From positions 169,501 to 233,500 of the forward strand of contig JAODUP010000427.1 of assembly GCA_025642065.1 (NCBI GenBank): a DNA stretch of 64,000 nucleotides, given 5' to 3'. Source of the stretch: Paralvinella palmiformis. Lineage: Eukaryota; Annelida; Polychaeta; Terebellida; Alvinellidae. The notes under the pieces were generated by a model. It had not been told where the DNA came from, searched no databases, and saw only the letters and a list, made by a program, of their open reading frames with translations. Numbering within the stretch: position 1 is the stretch's first letter; each line of letters opens with the position of its first letter. Of this stretch, positions 47,250 through 56,920 are shown piece after piece. A program made the translations under genes and the position numbers.

Positions 47250-48410
47250 GGAGAAAAGGGGCACAGCAGTCACAGCTACAGCAAGACTAGCTTATGAAAG
47301 CCAATCCGGCCGTAGCACAACTAAGCTGATCAACCATAGCTAAGAAAAATACAAATGCTTATCCCCCTAACTTAGATGTGTTGCCAAGCGTAATTCCTCT
47401 CACACCTGGATTACGTCAATTTGTAATTCCGAAGAAAAAAAGAAAATTGATGAACTTCAATGATTTTAGAATCATAAAACATGATGTGATTGTTTTGTGT
47501 TTAAATATGGTGTGGTTTTAGAGGGTGCACCCCACTGACCTTTGTATAGCACTGAAACATGATTAAAAAGAAGTTTGTCAATATAAAAACAACCATTTGT
47601 CATCAATAATTCAACTATGATTTACAACACAGAGTGCTCTAAAAGACATCAAATAAGGCGAATTTGTTAAATTCTGGGGTGCATGCGCCTGGGCCCCCTA
47701 GCCCCACATCGTGGCGTTGCCCATTAAGAACTTTTATATATTTCAGTATTGAGATTTGCCTAACTCTCACCCCTGCAAACACACACACACATATATTATT
47801 AAAGCCTATTACTACTCCTGCTACTAAAATCTTGCAATACGAAAAAATGTATCTTGTAGTTATAATTATCTACTCCAAAATATGTGAAAAACAGAACTTT
47901 CATTCAATGCCAATTGATATTGGCTCAATGAGAAAGTGTGGCATCGCTCAAAGTCTGGAGATTTTGTGATAAGCTGCAAACTAAGATATCTTTATCATGA
48001 TGCTACTCAAACAGAAATGTTTAGTCATGAGGAAGCTACTCCTACCTGGCTACATGGATTTCAATTGATACAAAGTAAAAAATATTTCAAGGTCACGGTC
48101 TTACAGCTGTGTAATATGAGGGGCACCACTGAACAGACTGAGAAGAACCATCTAGCAGCCAATAAAGCTAGCAACAAGACGAGAGGAAATGTTTTAGCAT
48201 GAGTTTCAATGGATTAAATAAAAGATTTTAAAATTAAACCTTTAGCTGAAAGTATATTGATTTTAATGGAAAATTGTTTAAATATTTAATATGAGTACAC
48301 TATTAAATTATTATATATATCGTGATTAAATGTGAATATATATGTACGTAGATTGGAAATCAAAATTCATTCATTCATGTTCGACAGTAAATTGTTCTAA
48401 AACCGTGCCG
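47250..48410. other. Between hAT-like and gypsy elements, nothing firm
   Basis: The start may hold the hAT gene's basic C-terminus (TAVTATARLAYESQSGRST, 47.27-47.33 kb). Frames at 47664-47969 and 47936-48202 show no known domain. Confidence 0.35.
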
Positions 48411-48414
48411 TTAT

Positions 48415-49345
48415 CGAGTATTGTATTCACTGCATGACGATATGGGTCACGTTGGACATGATAGGACTGAAGATATGTTGAGAACTAAATTCTATTAGCC
48501 AGGAATGTTCACAGAAGTTGAAAACTATGTACAAATTGTATTCGTTGCAGTTGGCAAAGACAACAGTCCATGTTCTGTTTGATCATTTTATAGTCCAATA
48601 TGGAGTGCCTGCTAAGATTCGTAGTGATCGAGGAAGACATTTTGAGTCTAAGATTATCAAGGAATTGTGTAAGATCATGGAAATCGAAAAGTTGAGAACC
48701 ATACCATCTTATGGGAAGCGGTTTGGTTGAAAGCTTTAATAGAAGTCTTTTACAAATGTTGGGAACGGTAGAGGCTGATAAGAAGAGAAATTGGAAAGAT
48801 TATTTGCCCGCTGTCGTTCCTGCTTATAATTGGACGAAGTACTAGTCGACAGGTTTCTTGCCATACAAGTTGATGTTTGGTAGGGATCCAAAACTACCTG
48901 TTGACATTGAATTTGGTTTGGATTCAGAATCAAATCACCTGAATCATGATTACTCCAGGTTTGTAGATAGTTTGAATAAGCAGTTTGAATATGCACGGAA
49001 ATTAGCATCGTTGGGTTATAAGGTCGCAATAAGCTAACAGATACGTGGCAGGATGCCAGTCAAATTAAGATATTTCAGTGTTTACCGTTTCACCTGAAGG
49101 GGGTGAAAATGGGGGAAGTGTTGCATAGGAATGTGTTGCTCCCATTTCTCGCATACAAGAGAACGTTTCTTCCAAAAGAAAAGGTCCAACAAAATGAATA
49201 AAGCAGTGAAAATCTCGAATCATTCTGAATCATCTTCATCCAACGATGAGGGAGATGTTATAATTCAAGTTGTAGTACCTCAACATATGACAGATGTAGA
49301 AACCAAACCAGTTCCTGTTAGTTCATCAAGCTCAGTCGAATCGAA
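48415..49345 (+). mobile_element. Ty3/gypsy integrase remnant, 5' part before LINE insertion
   Basis: Plus-strand LHDDMGHVGHDRTEDMLRTK with stop-interrupted FY(stop)PGM is the H-x3-H zinc-binding end of the integrase. Then follow the core FIVQYGVPAKIRSDRGRHFE (second catalytic Asp in RSDRGRHF) and, after frameshifts, ESFNRSLLQMLGT (the catalytic Glu region), STGFLPYKLMFGRDPKLPVD, and C-terminal VLHRNVLLPF. RNase H and reverse transcriptase are absent. A LINE follows at about 49.35 kb. Confidence 0.8.
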
Positions 49346-49349
49346 CAGT

Positions 49350-50400
49350 AATGATACGTGGTGTTGCCTTGGAGTGGTTCAAGAGCTATCTAACAGAGAG
49401 AAAACAATATGTCTATTATAAATGTATTGATTCAAAATTATTTCCCATAATTTGTGGTGTACCCCAGGGATCTGTATTGGGACCACTCCTCTTCATTTTA
49501 TACTCAAATGATCTACCAGGATCCCTCCGGTGCATCGCATGTATACTATTTGCAGATGATACAACAATTTATGTATCTGGTAAAAATATTACGGAATTTT
49601 ATAAACTCGTTAATCAAGATATTGCATCATTAGCTGAGTGGTTTAAGGTGAATAAATTATCTTTAAATATAAGCAAAACACATCGTGTACTCTTCTAAAA
49701 AAATAAGAATGTTAAGTCGGACACATATGTATTAAAATTAGATAATACAATTATTAATCGAGTTAAATGTGTAATATTTCTGGGACTACTAATAGATGAA
49801 AACCTAAACTGGCATGAGCATACAGATAGTTGTAGATCAAAAATACCTGGTGGACTATATGCCCTCAATACAATTAAGCATATCTTATGTACACACAATA
49901 TGAAAACAGTATACCACAGCTTGATATATCCCTATTTAACATATGGCAAGCTATTGTGGGGTTGTAGTCACTCGACGTACTTGCGGAGATTAGACATTTT
50001 ACAGAAAAAGGCAATCAGGACCGTCTCGAAATCAAACTATAATGCTCATACTGAACCCTTATTTAAGAATCTACAGATTCTCAAGCTAAAGGACATATGT
50101 ACTTTTCAACTTTCAAAAATAATGTATTTATTCATTAATATCTCTTTACCAGATCCCCTAATGACGATGTTCACTGTAAATAGACATATTCATTCACACG
50201 AAACAAGATGCCTTCACCAGCCACACATACAATACAGAAAAACAGCATTTTTATCAAAGACTCTTATTTATCTAGCACCTGAAATATGGTACAAGCTGCC
50301 AGAAACAATAAGACAGTTGAGGTCGCAACTTAGCTTTAATAAATTTGTAAAGATATTTCTTACGAACTCAAATTAACAAAGTCATTTATAAATTACATAT
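49350..50400 (+). mobile_element. LINE (CR1/jockey-like), 5'-truncated, inserted in the gypsy element
   Basis: Reads VALEWFKSYLTERKQYVYYK, then [34 protein letters not shown] (catalytic FADD intact), LAEWFKVNKLSLNISKTHRV with TAA stops at 49698, LGLLIDENLNWHEHTDSCRS, then a second frame from 49.90 kb: MKTVYHSLIYPYLTYGKLLW, LRRLDILQKKAIRTV, PEIWYKLPETIRQLRSQLS. It is the best preserved LINE here, with only stops and one frame change seen in the 1.0 kb. Because it splits the gypsy frame, it inserted later. Confidence 0.88.
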
Positions 50401-50639
50401 ATTGTACTATATTATGTTATGCTATCGCCAAAATCAGCGCACTTGGACAGTGGACATAGATGGATAAATATGTAACCTTTAGGCCACTGCGCCTCCTTGT
50501 ATAATCAATTATGTTCTACATGTTTGGTCTTTATTTTGGAGGTTACAGCTTTTTACTTGTCTGTTGGCCTGATGGAATATGCTTGTAAATAATATTATGC
50601 GATAAACAATGTAATAATGCTACTGTATATATTATCTAA

Positions 50640-50765
50640 TGAAATTACCTACTTACTCCATACCGAGTTCAGATACTGTAGATTCTGATGTAAATTATAC
50701 CAGACCTCAAACTCCAATTCCCGCACCTCGTCGTAGCTTGAGAAATAGAACCCGGCCAACTTAGA
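50640..50765 (+). mobile_element. Gypsy pol C-terminus after the LINE
   Basis: SIPSSDTVDSDVNYTRPQTP, then APRRSLRNRTRPT and a stop at 50762-50764. A Pro-rich segment ending in RRSxRNRxxPxx is the usual end of gypsy polyproteins and picks up the theme left at 49.34 kb (Ser-rich linker). Confidence 0.6.
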
Positions 50766-50769
50766 TGGA

Positions 50770-51502
50770 TTCTGGTCAATGGGTTCAGAGTTAAGTTTCC
50801 ACTGTAGACACGGATCGAGGTAAACAGTTTGAAATTTTTTTGTTGAAAATAGCATCCAAATATTCTTATCTACCGGAATCGGTCTTGCTCAAGATAATCT
50901 CCATGGTAGAAGTCATAATATTGTCCATTGTATATAGTGTACAAACATTTTATTTGTGGGTGGAGAGTGGGGCAGAGGCTTTATTTAGCGTATCAAATAT
51001 ATTGCGCCAATCTGTACACTTGTTTTAATTGAGTTAATTACGAGTAGATGCTGTCGCCACCAGTCTGGTCACAAGACTTGGCGCGTCTTTGTTTCAATCA
51101 AGCAATTCCGCGCCGTTTTTAATTGCATTGGTCGAACTGGTCACATACATGTAGTAGAAGGTTTACATCCGAAATCATTAGGACCAGGTTAGTGTGATTG
51201 CTTGTGTGAATGAGTTACTATTATTATATTATGCGTATTGCTTTAAATTATACTGCATCAGTATAATTCATATTAATACTGTTTGGTTATTGTAAAGTAA
51301 GATGTATTTAAATAATTAGGCTTTATTGAGCATTTCCTATTGTTAAACTGCTCAATCTTGATGTGTATTATGATTCTGAATACTTCCTAATTGTATATTG
51401 CAGGTTTTCGTTTTATCATATTACGGTTTTGCTCATTAAAATGATTGGAGAAAAGCTGTATGTGGTATCTTTATTGTTCGTGCTAACAGCAAAAGCAAAC
51501 AC

Positions 51503-51544
<42 letters not shown>

Positions 51545-51750
51545 TTATCTTCAGTAATATATATTATCATATTCATATAAGAAAAATCCAATCAATATAA
51601 TATAGTTGACACGTTGAAGTTATTATAGTGATATTTTCCTAGCCCCAAATCATCTAAACATTACAATTAATCACTTTATTTTGGAAACGCTACCCTATCA
51701 TAAACCTATGGAACTAGAAGCAGTAGGAATAATCAATCCACGACTTTTGA
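50770..51750. other. Possible gypsy 3' flank/LTR, not delimited; (TA)n at 51509-51541
   Basis: A purine-rich GGGTGGAGAGTGGGGCAGAGG at about 50956 could be a polypurine tract, but no second LTR copy is available to delimit the end. Confidence 0.3.
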
Positions 51751-51757
51751 TTTAAAG

Positions 51758-52245
51758 GTATGCAGATTGATATAATGCAATTGACAGACAACGTATTTAG
51801 AGAAACGTCATTTATTAATGACTGATAAAGGAAACTACTCCACTACATTACACATAAACATATATTATAACATACATATATGATTAATAATTATTATATT
51901 GTCTAAACACACAAGACTAAGAATCGTTGAGAAAAACAAGGGATAGACTTGCTCTATTGCTTGCCGGACCCTGAATGATGGGGAGAGAGCCGCTTGATGC
52001 TGGACATACAATGGGTGATCCAGGAGCTCTCCTGATTAGCCAAACCCTGACAGGGGGCCGCCCACATGATAAGAAAGGTGCTAACAGGATCCAGACATGG
52101 CCGTGATACCCCGCCCATTTAAATACAATTAAACAATATCTTAACCTAACTTACATGTATGCAGATTGATATAATGCAATTGACAGACAGCGTGTTTGGG
52201 GAAACATGTCATTTATTAATAACTGACAAGGTAAACTACTCCAAA
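51758..52245 (+). repeat. Direct repeat pair, about 88 bp, 399 bp apart
   Basis: GTATGCAGATTGATATAATG..AAACTACTCCA at 51758-51846 recurs at 52157-52245 with a small number of changes. The spacer includes AGGGGGCCGCCCACATG. It may be the remains of a short terminal-repeat element, or the split direct repeats of a YR retroelement, as the DIRS-like element lies 0.8 kb away. Confidence 0.75.
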
Positions 52246-52499
52246 CCCCAAAACTGTAGTTGTTGGATTAATAAGAAATGCAATATATATAACAATGTTG
52301 AAAGTAATTCAAAATCTAACTAAAGTTAATGAATCATATATGCAACGCAAGCACGCTTGCACTCTTCTGCCTCAGTGACAGTGGCATGCACATATTAGCT
52401 GTAAATACACAATGTTTTTTAATCGTACTATTACGTCAAACAAATTAATCACCACTATATTGTAATATTTTATTTTACATTTAATATATATTATTCCAT

Positions 52500-52612
52500 G
52501 TCATTTTAATATTTTACGTTTATATGTCCTGTATTGTAAAGCACTTTTGAACATGATATAGAAGAGAGTGCTATATAAATATGGTATATAATAATAATAA
52601 TAATAATAATGT
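52500..52612 (+). repeat. LINE/SINE-type 3' tail with (AAT)n
   Basis: TGTATTGTAAAGCACTTTTG followed by GAGAGTGCTATATAAATATG and ATAATAATAATAATAATAATAATG. The same AAAG..GCTATATA..AAT tail design ends the SINE at 4.7-4.9 kb. Confidence 0.55.
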
Positions 52613-52619
52613 TGCATAT

Positions 52620-53000
52620 TTAATATTGGTTTGCTTGTTCAATTGTGTTTGTATTTTGTTTTTGTAATAGTATATTCTTATGAATATGAAATAAAGAATA
52701 ATAATAATTTTATTAATTTTTAGATTTGTAAGGTACATTGATGACCTCCAGTCCCCTTGTTTGTATAACTTGTGATGGGACACCAGTGGCAAAACTGGCT
52801 CCCCACGACGAAATGTGTGTCCTTGAATTGGGAAGGTTCAATCGAGCGAATGCAATGGTGTAATAAAGTAACAAATGATGTGTGCGACAAGTAGGCGGAT
52901 CAATTCGGGCCTACTAGCTATGAAAACACGGGCTCAGTGTCCGGAATAGTATGAGAACGCTCAAATAAATTTCTCAATGCAATGACGGGGCAGAGGATGG
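52620..53000. other. Intergenic, nothing recognised
   Basis: The minus frame 52571-52792 has no known domain. No tyrosine recombinase trace of the neighbouring DIRS-like element was found. Confidence 0.35.
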
Positions 53001-53009
53001 AATCTTCTA

Positions 53010-53141
53010 TTGTAGGCACTGGTATCTATAGAACGCGATCGTGAAATTGGGTGGTTTTTGAAGCTTCGTGCTTTTTGGCCATAGCGAACACAATTTCATT
53101 TCTTTAAGCTTTTCTACAGGAATGGATAGTGTTCTATTTAG

Positions 53142-53186
<45 letters not shown>

Positions 53187-55100
53187 CCCATGAACACAAT
53201 ACGCTGTGTGGGTGGTATTGACTTGCAAACATTTATGGTGAAACCAAGCGTTGAGAGTAATTTCTGAAGAGTCTCCATTGCTTCTTGACATCTTTGCTCT
53301 GTTTTCTCAATACAGAGAAAATCGTCAAAATAACATATCCTGGAGTAATAACTTCTGCTTCTCATCTATGCTCTGTGTGATCCTGTGAAAACAGCCAACT
53401 GATTTAGATGCTCCAAACATGAGCCGAGTGTCATAGAATATAGTATAATCCTTATCCACAGTGAATTTATATTTAAGCCCCGTCACTTTGTACTGGCTGG
53501 GGTGGAATATCACATGGTGATAGGTCGATTTAATATCAAACCGACACATCCAGACATTGTGTGATAATCCACTGACAACTGAATCAACAGACTCGAAGGC
53601 ATGTTTCCCTTGGGTTTGCATAATGATTAACACCAGCTCCCTGTGGCCTGGAGCAGTTTGTAATTAATCGAAGGTCGGATGACCTATGGGATTTCGGAAT
53701 AGGGCCAAAAGCACGGATTATCCTGGGTTTATGGCTGGTAATAGCATAGTGACCCTTTGATAACTCAGCTTTCAATTGCTTTTCAACCTATTCTCCGGGC
53801 AAGTGGCAGATGTATAGTTTGAACGCTCTACATCAACCAACTGTGAACCCTCATCAATTATCCGGAATCCATACTTTAGTCCCATAATCCTTGTCTGGAT
53901 GGGAAAGGGAGTTACCCTTTCCCATAAAGAAAGGCAATCAAGCAGGGGGTTGGACATCATCAGCTTTGTATCCCATAGCACCTGGGGGGCTTGACCAGGA
54001 GTGATATGACCCTGGGTTCAACCTTTTCAGTGGGGAAGAGTAGAAGACCTTTTACAAAAAGTAGGCAGCAGCTCACCTGTAGTGGTTTGTAAAAACGCCG
54101 CGACGCCATTACCGCGGCATTGCTGGAGGGAAGTATGGATGTGGGGGAAGGAGTTAGAGTGGTGAAGAGCTGGTCATTGGGTAGTGGTAGTCACACTAAA
54201 ATAGTAGTGCCCTATCTCTATTGGAAGGGGGACTATTTGGGGCTCTCCCCTGAAAAGTTAAATACAGATACAGATACAGTGTTGATAGATGCACATCATT
54301 TTCGCCCCATTTCCTGCCACGGGTATTCATTGTCATAGACCATAACTGTACTCATGTTACACATTTGAGCGTAGTCTATAATGTCCATGGTATACTACAG
54401 ATAGGAGCCTATATCCCCATGACTGGACAGCCTATTGTCCTTCACAAGCTTAGTCATAATCCTAGCATTCGCGCTGATCCACTGTGCTAGGGATACCTGA
54501 TCTAGAAGGGGCTTCTGACGTACAGAACATAGCAGCAGTTGGGTACTCCGCTATCTAACAACCCCTCGTTCAAGAGCATGCTCTCCCCCAAACTTAGACA
54601 GAAAATCGGGAATTCAAAGGGGCTAACTCGTAGTGCACTGATCAGCTAGCAACTCTCAGAACCCTTCATCGCTACTCGACCATAACTCGTATCATAGGTT
54701 ACCACGTGCTTTGAGTGAGACTAGTAGATCATTCAGGTTCTTACCCCGTCCTAATTGGCGAATGTTCACTGGGTCAGTACGAGAAGTAGGAGGATTAACA
54801 TCGCCTCTTTCCACTCCATTTGAGTGTCTATCCGGAGCTTCATTTTGTTCACTGGGTGACACTCGTCTTGGTTTGCCGTTGTAATGCCTCGATGGCCTCT
54901 TGCAACATTAGAGTCCTTCTGCGATAGCCCTTTCAATTCCTTCTTTGTGAGATCAATTGTCAGTTTGCCGTTTTCTTGGAATTAGAGCCTTCGTCCGCCA
55001 TAATCTTCAGGGTACCCTCATTCAGTTCATAGTCATTTGACCATTCACCAAGATCGAATGCCATGATATTATAGGTATTAGAATTTGCTCTGAACTTGTT
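53010..55100 (-). mobile_element. DIRS/Ngaro-like retroelement: gag-like ORF and reverse transcriptase, decayed
   Basis: From 55.1 kb downward on the minus strand comes a gag-like start MAFDLGEWSNDYELNEG, PVNIRQLGRGKNLNDLLVSL, YELWSSSDEGF and LAQWISANARIMTKLVKDNR with TMDIIDYAQMCNMSTVMVYD (54.3-55.1 kb, many frame changes). The RT region follows: LKYGFRIIDEG, LKAELSKGHYAITSHKPRII, LRLITNCSRPQGAGVNHYAN, MCRFDIKSTYHHVIFHPSQY (catalytic Asp), DTRLMFGASKSVGCFHRITQ, and CYFDDFLCIEKTEQRCQEAM with intact YFDD (53321-53332), then PPTQRIVFMGF. A (TA)n tract interrupts, and LNRTLSIPVEKLKEMKLC continues beyond it. RNase H and tyrosine recombinase are not seen. The order gag-like then this RT type supports DIRS-order rather than gypsy. 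Confidence 0.68.
53144..53183. repeat. (TA)n tract inside the DIRS-like reverse transcriptase
   Basis: About 20 TA units with coding homology on both sides (VFMGF before, RTLSIPVEK after, on the minus strand), so the tract expanded within or inserted into the frame. Confidence 0.9.
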
Positions 55101-55104
55101 CAAC

Positions 55105-55235
55105 TTGCCGGACGCTGAATCCCGTTGATAAATAGTCACCCAAAGACCATCACTGTACTATACTGGTCTGCAACGCCAACATTTCGTACCTAATTGAAGT
55201 AAAGATAGGTTTCTGTCGGTCAGACATTAGAGTAG
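55105..55235. other. Upstream end of the DIRS-like element, no feature
   Basis: Short unassigned flank before the CA microsatellite. Confidence 0.3.
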
Positions 55236-55237
55236 GT

Positions 55238-55248
55238 CACACACACGC

Positions 55249-55305
<57 letters not shown>
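55238..55305 (+). repeat. (CA)n microsatellite
   Basis: CACACACGCACACGCACACA followed by uninterrupted CA to about 55304. Confidence 0.95.
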
Positions 55306-55308
<3 letters not shown>

Positions 55309-55499
55309 GAGCACTCAACGCGCATGCGCCAATTATTCCTCGTTGGCTATTACTTCCGCTAAAATATAGCGGCCGAACACGTAGTAGTTACATTTGGGTT
55401 GAAAGTAGATGCTTTTGATAGTTTTGAAGGGGTACAAATGAAAATCAAAGAAACAGAAGATAGAACAGCGGTGAAGCTCTATAAATAATCGGAGTTCCC

Positions 55500-55675
55500 A
55501 CGTGTTGTAAAAAACCTGGAAAATAACAAAGTCATTTTCCAGGTCCTGGAAATGTCCTTGAATTTTACAAAATCTTCGGGAAAAGTTACTGCCTTTGAAA
55601 AAAATCAATTGGAACAAAAAATGTGACTAAATAGTATACCTGTAGAAAATAATATTTCCTTTGCTATGGGAACCA
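55500..55675 (+). repeat. Dispersed CCTGGAAA repeat, copy 3, internally deleted
   Basis: CCTGGAAAATAACAAAGTCA, TTTCCAGGTCCTGGAAATGT and CCTTGAATTTTACAAAAT, then jumps to AATAATATTTCCTTTGCTAT and GGGAACCAT. Both ends of the 10.04 kb copy are retained while about 250 bp of its middle is missing. It directly abuts a SINE. Confidence 0.7.
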
Positions 55676-55677
55676 TC

Positions 55678-56048
55678 TTTGTTTGTTTTGTTGTTCGGGG
55701 AGAATCCCCAGGCTGTTGCTTATTCGGCACACCCTCTATGTTGGAGTGGTTGAGAAATCTCCTCCCCCACAACTCACAGGGGAGCAGTATGGAAAGATGG
55801 AGCCGAAATACCCTGATGGTGGTCACTGCCAGAGTGTTTTACGTCCTCAAGGGGGTTTTAACGTCCCCCTTTATTTTTAATAATTCATGTGAAGAGGGCA
55901 GCGCCATTTAACGTGGTCACCCACCCACGATGTTGTGAGCCGAGAATTTAATCTCTGGAAAAGATTCGATCTCTTGCTGGGTTCGAACCTGTGACCGTTG
56001 GCACCAAGTGCCGGATGCTTAACCGGTAGGCCACCGGAGCTCACTGTG
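55678..56048 (-). mobile_element. tRNA-derived SINE (family A), copy 3, most complete
   Basis: On the minus strand: GAGCTCCGGTGGCCTACCGG with box A GGTGGCCTACCGGTTAAG (56036 down to 56019), TTGGTGCCAACGGTCACAGG, then box B GGTTCGAACCC (about 55979-55989). The body continues CTCGGCTCACAACATCGTGG, AAATGGCGCTGCCCTCTTCA, TTATTAAAAATAAAGGGGG, TCTCAACCACTCCAACATAG, ending CAGCCTGGGGATTCTCCCC and an AACAACAAAAC tail. About 370 bp. Copies at 7.66 and 17.66 kb match over the body. Confidence 0.88.
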
Positions 56049-56049
56049 G

Positions 56050-56380
56050 GAACCATGAAATGTTGCATTTCTTATAAATGTCAGACTTTCTTTTTAATCT
56101 GATTATAATGCCTATATTTATAGTAAATAGAATTAATCTAATATCTTTATTAAACGCTAGTAGCAGTAATTACAACTAAGCTCCAGTAACTGACACTGAT
56201 GCGAGCAGATGAAAAACTAAAAACGATCATGAAATGGCTCAGATTTATAATAACATTGATGAACATGGTTTCGATGCTGAATGCTCGGAACTTTACCACC
56301 AAGAAACACGATTCCAATGCTCGGCTTCCTTTAGAGTACCGGAAACACCCAAACTTGGTGCACGCGTATTGAGTGCTCGG
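56050..56380. other. Spacer between SINE and gypsy LTR, nothing recognised
   Basis: The plus frame 56234-56515 overlaps the candidate LTR and has no known domain. Confidence 0.35.
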
Positions 56381-56383
56381 ACC

Positions 56384-56550
56384 TGTGATGTTTGTAGATT
56401 GTCATCAAGTATATTATTAATAAATCACAGATACAATCTTGACCATCTGGTTTATTCTCTAAACTGTTTCCGGTCCATTACAATTCTAAATACCAACATC
56501 AAGTCCTCGATATAATTAATTGTGGACTGTTATGGATTGACAACATTACA
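56384..56550 (-). repeat. Candidate gypsy 3' LTR
   Basis: Read on the minus strand it starts TGTAATGTTGTCAATCCATA at 56550, right after a purine tract GGTAGGGGGGA (56551-56561), includes a polyA-like GAGAATAAACC, and can end ACATCACA at 56384. TG..CA ends and the purine tract fit a gypsy LTR of about 167 bp. The other LTR is not in the window, so the borders are unproven. Confidence 0.4.
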
Positions 56551-56885
56551 TCCCCCCTACCTTTATTGAAAATGTATCATTTCATATATGTTTCACTCAA
56601 GTTAAACAAGTATTTGTAATAGGTAAATTTCGAACAATCTTAAATTCAAATTTTGAATATCCGACGATAACGCTGAATTTTACACCTAGATAATGATTTA
56701 TCTCAAGTCAATTGATATGCTACATTATTATATATATATATTTTTTATTTTTTTTTGAATTTTTTTGAAACTAACTCTGATAAAACAAATTATAAAATCT
56801 TACAGAACAATGTACTTCATTTTACATCATAATTACATTCACTCCATTCAGCTTCATTCTTACACATATAGTTGTATAAAATATA

Positions 56886-56888
<3 letters not shown>

Positions 56889-56918
<30 letters not shown>
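56889..56918. repeat. (TA)n tract
   Basis: Directly follows the end of the gypsy coding region on its strand. Confidence 0.9.

Positions 56919-56919
<1 letters not shown>

Positions 56920-56920
<1 letters not shown>

Noticed and set aside
55979..56036. tRNA gene
   Set aside because: Same reasoning; repeated with a 300 bp non-tRNA body at three loci.
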